DNA of 64,000 nucleotides from Ooceraea biroi (lineage: Eukaryota > Arthropoda > Insecta > Hymenoptera > Formicidae), in assembly GCF_003672135.1 (NCBI RefSeq), contig NC_039508.1, positions 16,503,945-16,567,944 of the forward strand. The letters run 5' to 3'. Positions 50,486-63,309 of this stretch are shown here, piece after piece. Position 1 is the stretch's first letter. Every line of letters begins with the position of its first letter. The translations under genes and the position numbers were made by a program. The notes below the pieces were generated by a model. That model was not told the origin of the DNA. It ran no database searches and saw nothing but the letters and a program-made list of their open reading frames with translations.

Positions 50486-51672
50486 GGTGTCTATGCGCTT
50501 TATCGTTGTTGCATCGCGCGCTCGCGGTCGAACGATGCGACGGAAGGCGCCGACGGATGTTCCGCTGGGAATTTGGAAATGCGTTCGTTCCCGATCGCTC
50601 TTCCTTCGAATTGCGTTTGAATTGCCAACGCGTTACCACCGCGAGAAAAGAGAAAGGAAGAAAAAAGTAAAAGAGACGCCCGCTTTTTCATTATTCGAGG
50701 AAAACTGTCGTTGGTGGTTTAGGAAACGCGGCGTCTTACTGTGCAGAAATTTTATCGTTCGCATCTTGTAAGAATTATATACTTGGCCGACCGTCAGCTC
50801 ACTTAACGTCAAGATAGGAAAAAAATATCGTTATTAATCTTATTGTATTAATTCGACTTAAAAATCGCGAGAGTGCAGCGTTATTTAATACAGCAAATTT
50901 AATACTGCAAATAAGGAACGCTCGTTGAATGTTTTTAATGCATGGGATCGGGACATTCTTATTATGTGCCATTATTATGTGTCTGCGCGTCACCATTAAT
51001 TCGAACGTTCCTAATTAAGATCGCGATATATCGGTGACGGGAATGGTAATCCAACGTCGCCGATCGCGTTCATGTCGAAGGAGCGGAAGGGAACGCCTAA
51101 TCGGAGCGTAATCGCTGGAATTATCCCACGGGCACCTAATCGCCGTCGATTTCTTCGGGATCGCCGCGAGTCGTCCTGCCGGCACGTCCGTCTCCGTCGT
51201 CGTCATAAATTCAACGGCGTATCCGGACATTCCTCGCGTACTCGTCCTCATTCCCCGTATAATTAACGCTGGATGAGTCGGCAGGGGTGAGAGGTGAAAA
51301 TCCATCAGCGCGGAACGTCGTGCGTGTGTGTGGAAGGCCGAAGTGAAATTAACCTCGTACACGATCGCCGCCGGTTTTTTATCGGACACAAGTTGAAGCA
51401 AGATGAAGAACGGAGGATGAAGCGAGACTGAAGCTTGAAAGAAGTCGAGATGAATCCGCGTGTAAGAAAGTGCGCGATCAGTACACGCGTCGTCTGGCTT
51501 TTGTCCCCGTGGGATCTCATTTGTCGAGTTTTGGATTTCCAATCGCGCGAAGTACACTGATTCAATCGATTCGAAAAAATATATTTTTAGCGTTCAGCGA
51601 AAATATCATGCGTGTCGTCGTTATCATACCTCGTGTTGCTAAGAATTCGCAATTTCGCCATTGTTAATTGAC

Positions 51673-51700
51673 TCTTACCTGTAACAGAAAAAAATAACAA
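51673..51700 (-). promoter_or_regulatory. Candidate recursive splice site (ratchet point) 2
   Basis: Seen: on the minus strand a U-rich tract containing seven consecutive T is followed by CTGTTACAG and immediately by GTAAGA. The acceptor/donor junction lies between 51679 and 51678. A TTAAT stretch about 30 nt upstream could serve as branch point, and no AG intervenes. Known: the pyrimidine tract plus CAG|GTAAG arrangement is the diagnostic motif of recursive splicing in long insect introns. Context: it has the same strand and architecture as the site near 17,918, which supports one minus-strand transcript crossing both. Alternative: an ordinary acceptor or donor, or a chance match. The two-site agreement makes chance less likely. 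Confidence 0.55.
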
Positions 51701-54700
51701 TCATTAATACATATTTTTATGTACACTATTCTTAAAGGTACAATAAAAGAAGGTCTCAAATTATTTAATTTGGATTTGTCTGAAAAACTAGAGTGTATCG
51801 CGTCCATTTCGTTCTGGAGATGAGGAAAACAGAAATAAAAAGCTGGATGAAGACTTATTTGGCGAATACCGCTTTTCTTCCTTCATATGATTCTCTTGGA
51901 ACTTAAATACAAGTCTGTCTCGGGCCTATGGCGGACGAAAAAATAGAGGCAAAGCCGGGTTTCGAATTCCAACATGCTTGCTAGCGAGTTAAAGAACGGA
52001 GGAAACGGCGCGTGCTCGGTAAATTGATTAGCTTGTACCTTAAATTGTGTAATTTATATTTACCACCCTCTTCTCAAGCGGTTATATTTAATTACATTAA
52101 ACTTTGCCTGGTCGGCCCGCGAAGGAAGGCTTAAATAAGGGTGCGTCGCCTCTCCAAGGGAGAGGAACGTTTATGGCGAAATGAAATGGCAGGACAAGCT
52201 ACATTATTACAAGCCGAAAGCGACCAAGTGGAATGCATATCGGTGACTTGCATTCGTGTCCAACTAAAGCTAGAATAAATCAAAAGGAACTTAAACTGCT
52301 ACATCGCCGGCACGGTCGTGCATAGATCGAGAATGCGCGGCTTCGCTCTTCGTCTCATACAAAATATTCCTCGCAATATAAAAGCGCTTTATCACAGACT
52401 GCGTATTCCATTCTTACTCTCAATCAAAACGCAGTAGTCGTAGCGAAGTGCCCAAGAGAGAGTGCCGATGTTTAACACGTCGTATCGCAACTCGATTCGA
52501 GTTAGCACGAGCGAGGGTGGCTTCGTTTCATTTCGGCACTCGTGGGATCGGCAATAATAGTACAACACCAGCGAATCTCATTTTCGAGAACGCGTTTCCC
52601 CCCGCGCCCTGTGAAAACCCTAGTTCGACCTCGAACATCCGAAAGTGAGGACGAAGGGTGCGCCGCGGCGCTTTAGGGCACGCGAAGGCGACGGGGAGAG
52701 TGGCTATATCGTCGCTCATAAATAACAAAAGTAGCACCGGCAACCCGCGGTGTCAACCCCCAACCCACCATCAGCATCGCCGACGCCGCCACCGCTGCCA
52801 CCGACACCAACTGCTGCTGGGAGCCAGTGAAAAACGGCCGACAAGCACTCGCGGAAATGCCCACGGCTCTCGTAAGCCTGCGAAAGCGATTTCTGCCACT
52901 TCCGGCTGGGAATTGTGCGACCGATTCGAGCGGGTCCGGATCGCAAACGCGTTCGGGACAGTATAGGATAAATGATCGGTTTGTCGGAAGGAAAAATGTC
53001 TCTCATAAAGGTCGATCATATACGGAACATCAGTAAAATGGAGAACCTGCGGAAGCGAAGCTCTTTATGCGAAGATGCAGGAGAGATGAAATCCTGCGAT
53101 TTATCGGATGTCATTTTGAGAAGTGTCGCATATTTAGAATCGGTAGAAAATCAACAGAAATTAACATACCCTTTAATACATTCACGAGAAATACATTGAA
53201 GGCAACGTAGAATCTGCTGGGTATATAATAGAGCAGAATGACACTCTTGCCGCAAATCTGGACACTGTGGTAGCTAACGTTCGTAGGTCTTATGGTCTAT
53301 AAAATTCAAGAGATCCCATCTACGCAGCCAAGATCCCGTGAAATGAGACACCCCCGGAATTTGTTATCCGAGGAGCGCCGAATTTATAAAATTTTGGATT
53401 ACTTTCTCCTCAAAATTGCACTGTAGCCTCATGTTTCATAATTCGCTAACCGAAGCGGCGAAATCGCCATTACCAGACTCGCGACGCATCCGCCCTTCAA
53501 GGCTGGCCATATATCGCACGGACCGTGATTTCTCGTGCATCGTGGCGGCGTGAATTAACTACCGATCTTTATGTAGGTTTCTTTAATTTAAATCGATTAT
53601 ACCAGTTCGCTTTCATCCGGACGGACAAAATAAAAGGAAACGGACGCGCGCAGGTAAACGCGAAGTGAAAAAGAACCACGAAAACGGAGAAGTCCGAAAG
53701 GATGAAGGGGGGCAGAGCAGGAGAGAGAAAGAGAGGTAGAGAAGGAACGGCGTGCCGGAGTCAAGTTTAACATAAGCGTTGCTTTCCTATAGCCGGGCTC
53801 ATTAGGAGTGCACGCAGATTACCGAGAAGATGACCTCGAGACGCTGCAGTTGCCGTGCTCTTATACCGGGCGGCCGTATGAGCACGGCGTCCGCAGTGTG
53901 TCCCGTAAGCTAATTAAGACGACAAAAGTCCACGTTAATCCGAGAAACACTCGTCTCGATACGGCGAGCCTTAAGCGGCGGAAACGGGCTCCCTTGAGGG
54001 AGAGAAAGCGCAGTGAGACCGCTGGGAATCTCACTCGTGCGCTGGCTGAATGCACAGGAAAGCGGATGTTGTCCGTGTGATACTGCTACATTAGGCATCT
54101 TCGATCGCGTGGTTTCAGAGTAAATTGAATTTAAATGTCGTAAAGATCTGCAGACGTGAATTATCGTCGGCAAGTCGACGTGTCGAAACCCCCGCCGCTC
54201 GAAGCTTGTAATTGGAAGTCTTCTTTATTCTTCCTGTCCATCTGATAGTTTCTGATTCCCGTAAATGCTTCTCGTAAATGTACACTTTTTACAGTTGCCA
54301 AATCGATTAATTAAAAAATACAGAATGCAATCAGACAATCAGGCCCAAAAGAGAAGCCTATATTCTTCATCATCAATCCGTCATCGAATATGTTATTGAT
54401 TAGTCTTGCAACGCGTTCTCTCAGTAGCAGTTAACGTATGTCTGGCCCGCTATCGATAAGGTGTAAAGAACTCGCGTGCGTATATAAATAAAATACAGGT
54501 ATCGCGCTTGGGATTTACCGTTCCTCGACGTCGCTGCGCTTTTAGCCTGCCGAAGTTCCGCCGTATATTAGCTACGAATTGTAGCTTCGCTCTGCGAAGA
54601 GGATGGCCTCTTCCGGTCGGACAGATGCAAATCGGCGATAGGTCGGTAGTAGCGTGACTTTTATGCCCGGCGACGGCATAAGTCGTGGCTGTAACAATAA

Positions 54701-57700
54701 AAATGCGGAACGCCTCGGGCGGAATAATGCACACCGGCTCCGCTTTGTCTTGCGTCGTTTCTTCGCCCCCTTTTTTCCGATCCCTCTTTCCTCCGCATCA
54801 CCTTGTCTTGTTAATTGCCCCTCCTCGACCTGCGCCCTACCCGGCCGCGGCGTTGGCTCTGATGTGCATAAATGCACATTTTTACGACGATATTAAATAT
54901 GATTATGCAGCTTTTTCGCGATGTCCTCGTGCGGCCGAGCGTCTTGCCGATTTTTTCGTTCCGATTCGAGCGAGCACCGTGACCCATTACAAGCGCGTTT
55001 ATGGACAGGAGTAATTTAGGCGAATTCAGATGACACAGCTTGGGTGAATATCTCGGAGAAATTGTTTATGGCAAATACGAGAATCAATCACGTAAACAAT
55101 TGAATCATTTATGCGCGATTGCAATGCTTGAACGAGTGAACGAGTGAGCAAATAATATCTGGAAAAATTCTTGAATCACGGTGAAATGCATTCGTGATAA
55201 AAAGCGCCGATGCATTCCGCCGCGATCCATGCGCTTCCCGGAAAACATTCAAAAGGCATCCCATAAATATTCTGATTGAATACGGCTTGAAATGTTTGCT
55301 TCTTCGAGCCACGTTACGGACGCGTAACGGGAGCCGAAATCGACGGCGCCAGGACAGTGCTCGGATTTCTCCAAAATGCGCACAGCCCGTCCATCCGGCT
55401 CGAAGTAAAATATAGCAGCTCGCTGTCGAAAAACAGGGGAACCGACCTACTTCTCAATGAATTTGCACGCCTCCGCGCATTCTTGCTCCGGAGCTCTGCA
55501 TTCCCAATTCTTACGCTCGGTTCAATGCTATCGATCATTTTTCGAGAACGAGAAAGAATCCAAATTTTCGGTTCGTCGACTTCCCGTTCCATTTTCCAGT
55601 TCCCTTTATTGCGTTTGCATTGAAAGATATGAACCACGATCGGAATATAAAATATCAATGGATACATGCGCTTTACGTTTCCACAAAACATACTGCTCTC
55701 ATAAAAACTTCACTAAAAAGTAAATCAAATCTGGCTACACAAGAGTGATCAAAACTTAAAAATTGAAATATATAGACACGTGTATTTTCAATAAAAAAAG
55801 TTCCAACAGTGAAAGTTACAATGACTTTACGATCGTTTTTTATTCGTCAAACCGTAACGCAGAACATTGAAAAGTTGTGATCAATGAAGACTGAATAATA
55901 AGGCAAATTCGCCGGTGATGCTAAATTTACGAATTGGGTCCCGCTGACGTAGACTTTCAGGACAGTCCCTTAGACCTTATCACTCGCGAACCTACACGCG
56001 ATCAATTAACGGAACGCGGTATAAATTTTTGTAGAGTAATGACAAAGGTAGATGGTGCCTTTTTCATTCTCTTTTTTTCCCTGGCCGATGGTCGCGGGGC
56101 CGGCGAGGCGCTCGGGCCCCGCCGAGGGCACACGAGTATAAAGGCATAGAACGTAAATATCAGCTCGTTTGATCTCGGGGGGCCCCATGAAAATGACTTG
56201 TAATGGCGGGGCCGCGCGTACTTTACAGGCCGCATTCGAAATAAATATTTCGAGTTTACGGTCCCTCGCGAGGCGGACGGCCCCCGCTGCATCGCCGCGG
56301 GGTGGGGATCGGCGTCGGTGACGAACATTAAAACAGAGAACCCCATGAAGGGTGCCATTACAGTGACTCCCTGTGAACGATAATCCGCCCCCTGCTCGCG
56401 TCTGAATTTCCTGCACCGCGCCGGTGCGGCTCGATTATTTATACATCTCTCTGTAATCAGGTGATCAGATTTAATTTCACGTACGTAGGAGCAAACGCGA
56501 GGATATCGCGATGCGTGAAATAATCGGCCGTACATAATACCTGATATTAATGAATATAAGTATTGCGCTGCCACGTTGATAATTCGGATGCAAGAGAATC
56601 AAAACTCATAAACTCTGTCATCGATTATTGATAAAACTCGAAATTAATATTTTTTGCACTCGCATTACTTGGTATACTTTAAATCCTTTATTTTTTAATT
56701 ACTCTTTCCATTTTAGTATTAATTAAATTTGTCCCAAAACTCGGCTTTTTCCAATTCACTCGGAAATCATAGATACTACTAAATAAACCAACATAGATTA
56801 TACGTGTACTGGTACAGCAAGTGTTCGTGAAACTATTAGAATAGTACAGATAAAAGGATTACGGCTATAACGTATCAAGGAATGAAAAGATTAAACGGTA
56901 ATAATAAAGGTTTGCGCCATTCTCGCCCTGTTGCGCCTTCCAACGCGCAAGAATCGCGGAACGAGCGAGCTGACAAAGGGCCGCCGGCGAGAGAGATGCG
57001 CGCCCTTTCACGTGCGGTAATCCCCGCTTCAGGGCCTCGGAAATATTTATATGCATCTTAAGCCGCGGCGCGAGGGATGAGGAGGACGCGCGCCCGTCGA
57101 AAAAGATCATTATTAACGTCGTTGCCCGACGGATCCGCTCCGGCATGGTCGGAACCGATAAGGGTCTTACGTCGAGTCTTCGTCGGATCGGAGGGTTGAA
57201 AAGGGCTGGGAAGGGACGCGTGCCAGTCTTGATAAGTCGCGACCTAATGACGAACGTCCGCGGGGACGTCGACGAGCGACGTAGTGCACGGAAGGGTGGT
57301 GTCACGTTGAGGGTGACGTTTCGATCGCAATTAAGTCATCGCGTGATCCATCGCCCTCTCATGATTGATGCTTGGCAGATTGATATTAGACGCCGGCAGA
57401 TATTTATTAGGCGTAAATCGCGCGCGGTGCTTTAATTAATGGTACGAAGGATAGATCCTCGTGCAAAGCTGACGGATCCTGTTAAAGGCGATCGATTAAG
57501 TAAGCGTTGGATCTTCTCCTTTGCGGTGAAATACGAAATATTTGAATAAATTCAGTTTTATCACGATTCAAAGTGTGAGATAGTTCAGTTTATGAAAAAT
57601 ATCAAGTATTTTTATACATAATAAATAACGCAGATAATATAGAAAATCTCTTTCTCTTAAAAAGCCTTTCTCGCTCTTGGCCTAATTATTACTCTAATAA

Positions 57701-59142
57701 AAAAAAGTGCAAGCTGCATAGCATTGCCGAATCCCGCGGACAGCATACTTGCTGAACAAGGGCAAGAGTCCTTTTTACCTCCGGGACGTGTTAGACAGCG
57801 TTAAGCGTTACTTCTGCCGAACAAGTTGATCGATATCGGGCGCGCGCGTTCTCTTCGGTATTCCGCCATTTCTCGCGGCGCCGACCTCGGGCATCGGGAA
57901 ATCGTCTCGAGGATAATACTTTAAACGCTTCTCCCCTGCTCGGTTCGAACGTTCGAGACGTCAGAAACTTCCGACGGAGAATTAATCCTCCGTTTCCGCG
58001 GGATATTCTCGGAGCGGACTCGAGCAAAGTTTCGTCAGACTCGACCGACGTCGGACGTACGTGCTGTCTTTCTTGTCTTCCTCTATCTCGCGCTCCTCCA
58101 TCTTCTCCATCTGCCTCTTTCTCCCGCCCAGAGACCCTTCCGCTTGCTCCTGTGCTCTCATGTGGAAGTAAACCGCGAAACGGACGTATCGCACACGTCT
58201 CGTTTTTTCGCCCGTTTCCGATATTCCCGTGTCGGCGCTGTCAAGCGATAACATTGTAAAAGGATTACAGAAACGGTCGATCTTGCTGGCTTTTCCTATA
58301 TCCGGTATTTAGTTCACTTTGTCATAAGGTCATAACCATACGCATAGTTGCATATGAGATCTATTGTGAGTTATTCCATTTGTGGAACGATTATGCAGAA
58401 TGAACCCATCCTCTAAGCTATTGTTTAGAAGAAAATATAAAGTGCGGATTATATAATTTTTCAGAACGAGGTACATTATATTTATACATGACATAGAAAT
58501 ATCAAAGTTTCAGGAAATTTTCAGTGGAATTCACTGTAACAAAGTTTTAATATTAGTCTTTATTGTTAAAACATTGAATATTCAAGATTAAGAGATAAAC
58601 AATAATCTTAATCAAGGTCCTGTCGAGAAAGTATCAGTTCTAATTCAACTGGCAAATCTAAAATTCTAAGCGCGACACACCCCACAGAGCGATCAAATAT
58701 CGTTCGATTGCGAATTATTTTGCGGGTCGAGCGCAATTCGACTGGCCATGTGAAAATTAAAACACTAGCGAATAATGCAAAGAAATGAGAAGACGCGCCT
58801 TTTTTGCGATCACGGGAAACGAGTAGGTGGAAACCGGGCAGTTGCTTTGAAATCATGCCAGGGGAAAAGCCGGAGCGGAGTATAACATGCACGTTCATAA
58901 ATATATACGACTTTCATCCGCTCCTATGACGGCCACGAGCAACGCTCCGGAAAAACGCACCGGGTTTTTTTTCCACTAGACTAGGGATACCTTTAGGTAT
59001 CGGCAATTTTGTTCGGAGTTCCAATCAAGCATGAAAATTTCGTGAGCTGATTCCCAACGAGTACAGTCGGAAAATATCCGGAAGTATTGAGCAAACAAGA
59101 ATTGACTGATTGACACCATGTAAAACGTTACTGAATCAATGT
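51701..59142. other. Gene-free stretch
   Basis: Mixed AT and CpG-rich islands (52590-52960, 54500-54870, 56930-57430, 57790-58220). A plus frame at 52972-53199 is unremarkable. Purine-rich DNA lies at 53690-53750. No gene recognised. Confidence 0.5.
56150..56450. promoter_or_regulatory. GC-rich island, possible regulatory element
   Basis: Seen: a ~300-bp CpG-rich island in AT-richer surroundings contains an imperfect inverted pair built on TGTAATGGC (about 56190) and GCCATTACA (about 56351), plus repeated CCCCATGAA (56184 and 56341). Minus-strand frames across it are open mainly because stops are rare in GC-rich DNA. No protein was recognised. Confidence 0.2.
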
Positions 59143-59409
59143 TGTTGGAAGTCACTAGTTATAACTAGCTTAGATTATTTTTTGGTTTGTATAGAGGGCA
59201 CCACGTGGGTTTTGTTAATAGCGGCATGTATGCCGGTGTATCTATGTTTGTTTTATAATTCGAGTTTTTCCTTTTGTTTTAACGTTTTGAAAATTGTGTG
59301 TGCCCTCAAAGAGCTTGTAGTAAGAATAAATATAAACGCATATATATTGTTCAAGTGAGTGTGATTATTTCCACAAGACTGACACACATCGTGCGCTCAA
59401 GTACTAACA
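59143..59409. mobile_element. Solo LTR of a Ty1/copia-type retrotransposon
   Basis: Seen: a 267-bp unit starts TGTTGGAAG and ends CTAACA (TG...CA), and is flanked on both sides by the same 5 bp, AATGT (59138-59142 and 59410-59414). No gag/pol sequence or second LTR is adjacent. An AATAAA-like stretch lies in the second half, as expected of an LTR polyadenylation region. Known: TGTTGGAA starts and 5-bp duplications are typical of Ty1/copia LTRs, and solo LTRs arise by recombination between the two LTRs. Orientation is probably plus, from the TGTTGG end and the poly(A)-like signal. Family assignment rests on the termini only. Confidence 0.78.
59155..59168. repeat. Perfect 14-bp palindrome in the solo LTR
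   Basis: Seen: CTAGTTATAACTAG, 13 bp inside the 5' end of the LTR. It may be a promoter or factor-binding site within U3; the function is unknown. Confidence 0.8.
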
Positions 59410-59414
59410 AATGT

Positions 59415-62400
59415 ATTAGCAACAAAAGATCTTTGTTGCAGATCGGGGAGCTTGTAAATCGTTCTGCGAGAAGATTTTAAATAAATTAAGAAGACTTTAA
59501 GTAAATTAGTTTCCTTTAGGGTAACGTACTACTTGATAGCTTATTCTCCTGGTACACGCTTGTTTTGTATACAATTGCCGGCGATACTTTTACACTGATA
59601 CCTTTAATCTGATGTCTTTTTCTCATCGATCTATCCGATTATTTGTGAATCTACAGGAACCATCTCTCTGAAATAGGAATAGGACAAATAGGAAGATAAA
59701 ATCTCAAGAGTGTGGGCAGTCAATTTCCGTTCCGTGTTACAGCGCATCCACACTTTACACCACCGAAGATGAAGTTCCGGGTTCATCTATGTAGAAATTA
59801 TATACCCCTATCGTCAATAATAATCTAAGCATCACGTAAAACCTTACCCAACAATCGCACAAGGGCGAGCTCGCGATTGCGTTTAACGATTCCTCGTAAG
59901 ACGCACCCATCGGCTTCGAGTCGCCGTAAACGTGAGATCGAACGCGGCGAACTCGGCATATAACGTCGGATAAACCAAAGTAAACCGTCGCTTCAGCATG
60001 CAGCACACACGTGTAACTCGCACGTCAATGTGAAGGGAACAGAAGGTGGACTTCGCGCTTGAAATTCCGCTCCGGCCGTTCACGGCGTTCGCGCGAGCAC
60101 ACTGAAGAAGAAGGAAAAAAGAAGCAGAAGAGAAAAGGAAAGAGTCTGAGAAAGAGAAAGGACGAAAGAATGAATAAAGAGAGCATCGAGCGAAGCGTGG
60201 GCGGAGAGAACGAGCAAGGTGCTCTTACGAATTCCACGAGCGAGCGTCTCTTTTACGGCTACTTAAGACAGTGGAGATGCTAGTTCCGGCCAAAAAGGAA
60301 GCCGGGGCTGAGACGAAAGGGGAATACCGGGAAACGGGAGCGCAAGGAGAGACGAAAAAGGGGAAAGAATGTGCGAGAGGGTGGGTCGACGGGGGGTCGG
60401 CGGAGAATCGAGCCAATCTTGGCCCAGGGCACGCGCGTGAAATATCGGCGTACGGGGAAATTACTCCCCGACGTGAAATTTCGCCCCGGGGCGAATTTCG
60501 CCGCGCGCACGTGGAAATACGTTACGGCGTGATTAGTATATTAAAAGTAACGGCGGTGCATTAAAGCGAGGCCGCGAGCGAGCCGCGAGATTTATCTCGT
60601 AAGTGGACGCGTCCGCGTCAGTTGGTCCGCTTCGTTTCTTTGCTTCTCCGTCCATCGCGCCGGCTGATGATTTAGCGCCCTTGTACTTCGCGTGTCTTGG
60701 GCGTGAATTAACGTCGGACCGACTCTGATGTAAGAATACCGGAAGGATACGTGAAATACGGAACCATGAAATGAAGAATGAATTCATTCTGGAACACGAT
60801 CTCTCGAAGAAAAAGAGAGGAAAGGAGAACTTTGCGCATTCTCACGAATATTAAAATCCAACCATTTGTCGACAAGAGTTTGTTCCACTCTTGAAAATAA
60901 AAGATTTAGAATTCAAGAATCACCATTTCGATGAAACTCGATCATAACGGATTGTATCCTGCTTCTCAGAATAAAATGTGAAGATTATTGTAATCGTCCT
61001 GAACAGTTGACGTCAGATTACGGTAAATACTTGTTTGCATGACGACTCATCCGAGAAATTCGCGCGATTTTACTCGTGAGATGAAATCAGATGCATTGCC
61101 CGAATATTTTGACGAAATATTTTAGTTTCAACAGACGAGTGTGGAGAGATGTTATCTTCTGGATAATTCATTGTCGAGAAAATTAACAAATCCGAGAGCG
61201 CGTTCCAAATGTTTCCACCAGACGAGGATAAAAAAAGAATATCGTACTTTATTTTAATAACTCCTGAATGTTTCTGTCAAATACTCGGCATATTTCTGAA
61301 TCCGTTCCTATCGTGCTTTTCCGCATTCTAAATGGAAATAATTAAAGCTTTCAAAATTCTGCACACACACACAAATTTCCATGATCATGCTCGGCATAAA
61401 GTGTACAAAAATGCGAGCATTTAAAGCGCAGATTATACAAAACGAATTAAATCCAATTACGTCGAAAATGTATTAAAACCGGTAAATAATGAATTCTCGA
61501 TTAAATTGTACACCGTAATTCTATACAGGCAGATTTTATGCGATGGAGATCACGTCAGTCGAGTTAAAATATTAATCATCACCGGGGAAGCACGCCGAAA
61601 AAATTTCGGTACGATACTATATTACAATCCAATCGCATTATCGTTAGTTAATGCAACACCGGGTAACAAAATCTAACGGTGCCGTAAAGTTTCGTTGTCG
61701 GTGCGAGAGTTATCGCGTCCATTTTCCGGGGCCCTTCGACGGCGGAACGGTCGGAAAAACGGGCCAAGCCGACGATAGCCGGGAAAGCCCGCCGTTTCTC
61801 TCCTCCTGCGGGATAATGCCAGCCCATATCCGGCTGGAACGTGCGAATCTCGCGACACCTGCGCCGCATCGCACGGATCGTACGCCGCAATCATCCAGGA
61901 ACGACGATTACCGACACGCTCTTCTCGACCCTCGTCCGCTTCTAGGAAGGCAGACGCTGTCACTCTCGCGTTCGTAGCACGAACACGAATGGAGAACAGG
62001 GTGGCATCACGAGAAGTTCGGTGAAATGCGTTCGCCATCTGTGCACCCCGATCTTCCACGACAGTTGCTCTCCTTGTCCCACTATAATAGATACCGGAGA
62101 GGTCAGAGGTACGGGGAATTAGCGAATCGGAGAAGCAAAGTCCCGGATTCACAGCTCACAGAGAACTACGCAAAACCCGAGACTCCGATGTCCGTGCTCA
62201 CAAGGATACGTGGCCTCAAAAATGGAAGGATCTCCGCTGAAAGCGTTTATTCAAGTGACCCGAGAAATGATTGGCAGACTTAGTAGACAAACTCGAGTTT
62301 CGGAATCATTGATAGATAAGACTCGATAACTTGTAATGCTACCAGGAGATCAAATGAACGCAGTCAGCTGATGCACGTGTTATCGAGTTAACGCAAACGG

Positions 62401-62974
62401 CTCAATCTTCCAAAGTGAATCTCCGCCTTTTAAACGTGGACAAAGAACGATGCTACTTATAAGATTGAGAAGATTGGCCCGAATTTTTTCCCGGACTTCT
62501 TTATTCCGTCGCGCGCGTTTCTCGCAGTCGGACGTGCAAGAGGGTTGAAATGAGACTCAAATTAAAAACTATAAATCAGACACAGAGATTACTCGCAACC
62601 GTCAAGCTCGTCTGGAATAGAGACGGAACAAGTCGCGGGAACAGAAAGAAGGAGTATATAAGCGAGCGAAGAAAATCAGTGGAAGAAAACTTTAATGTTT
62701 CACCCGTTTTATAACTTAGCCAACGTCATAGTTCCACTTTTGAGAAATTCTTAAAATTAAAAGCTGAAAGATCGATAGTTTTCAACATCGAGCGCTCATT
62801 TACGGAGAGAAGCTTTTCTACGTTCTTCTTGAAACTCGGCCAATAAAAAATATAGAAATTCTCTCGCCGGAGAAAAACATTTCAAACTGCAAAACGGCCG
62901 CGAGTAATCAGCTGTATAAACGCGTGACTGGAAACTGAATAAAAAATAATTTATTTCTTGAAATTATTATCTAA
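59415..62974. other. Gene-free stretch
   Basis: A GC-rich block at 61650-62280 carries three overlapping frames, including ATG frames of 108 and 85 codons on plus. Composition is plausible but no domain, homology or splice context is visible. Confidence 0.45.
60103..60182. repeat. Polypurine tract
   Basis: Seen: ~80 bp of mostly AAG/AGG/GAAA units. It generates lysine/arginine-rich frames that are not credible proteins. Confidence 0.8.
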
Positions 62975-63009
62975 AATATCTTCTAACGTCTTTCTCCTTT
63001 CAGGCAAGA
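62975..63009 (+). promoter_or_regulatory. Strong plus-strand acceptor-like signal
   Basis: Seen: CTAAC (62993-62997 region), GTCTTTCTCCTTTCAG, then GCAAGA from 63004. The branch-like motif, short pyrimidine tract and CAG form a good insect 3' splice site. CAG|GCAAGA also resembles a GC-type donor. The following frame is open to about 63199 but is not recognised. It may be a cryptic site. Confidence 0.25.
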
Positions 63010-63258
63010 ATATCGTACGACTTATCAGGCAAATAAAAATTATTTAAGTATTTGTTTTAATACTTTTCGGTCAATCTCTCGCAAGAGCGACGGAATCCGT
63101 CGCGTGACCTCGCGCGGAAAATTGCTTTGCCCAGGACGATCAGATTTCCTACGACTCGAAAGAGATTATAGAGCAGCCACGGCACGTAGCGAGAATTAGG
63201 TCAATTTGCGGGGGCAATAAGGAGCTCGAGCGAATTGCAGTTCGCGCGAAACAGCCGT

Positions 63259-63308
63259 TCCTCTCCCTCTCTCTTTCTCTCGCTCTCTTATCTCTCTCTC
63301 TTTTTCTC
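63259..63308. repeat. Polypyrimidine CT tract
   Basis: Seen: CTCTCC and CTCTTT units with T-runs over ~50 bp. Arg/Glu-rich minus-strand frames are its translation. Confidence 0.85.
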
Positions 63309-63309
63309 A

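Larger units (their letters stand above)
46761..51672. other. Gene-free stretch
   Basis: GC- and CpG-rich from 47580 to 50640. Minus-strand residues around 47990-48110 (such as APLKAPANGPETVPSENAK) look protein-like, but the rest of the frame is CT-repeat translation and no splice sites fit. No gene is called. Confidence 0.45.

Noticed and set aside
50289..50771. Cysteine/histidine-rich frames on both strands
   Set aside because: Translations of the RTGCC pentamer array, which lacks stops in any frame.
61651..62283. Overlapping ATG frames on plus and a long minus frame
   Set aside because: GC-rich DNA with few stops; no domain or splice evidence to choose any strand.
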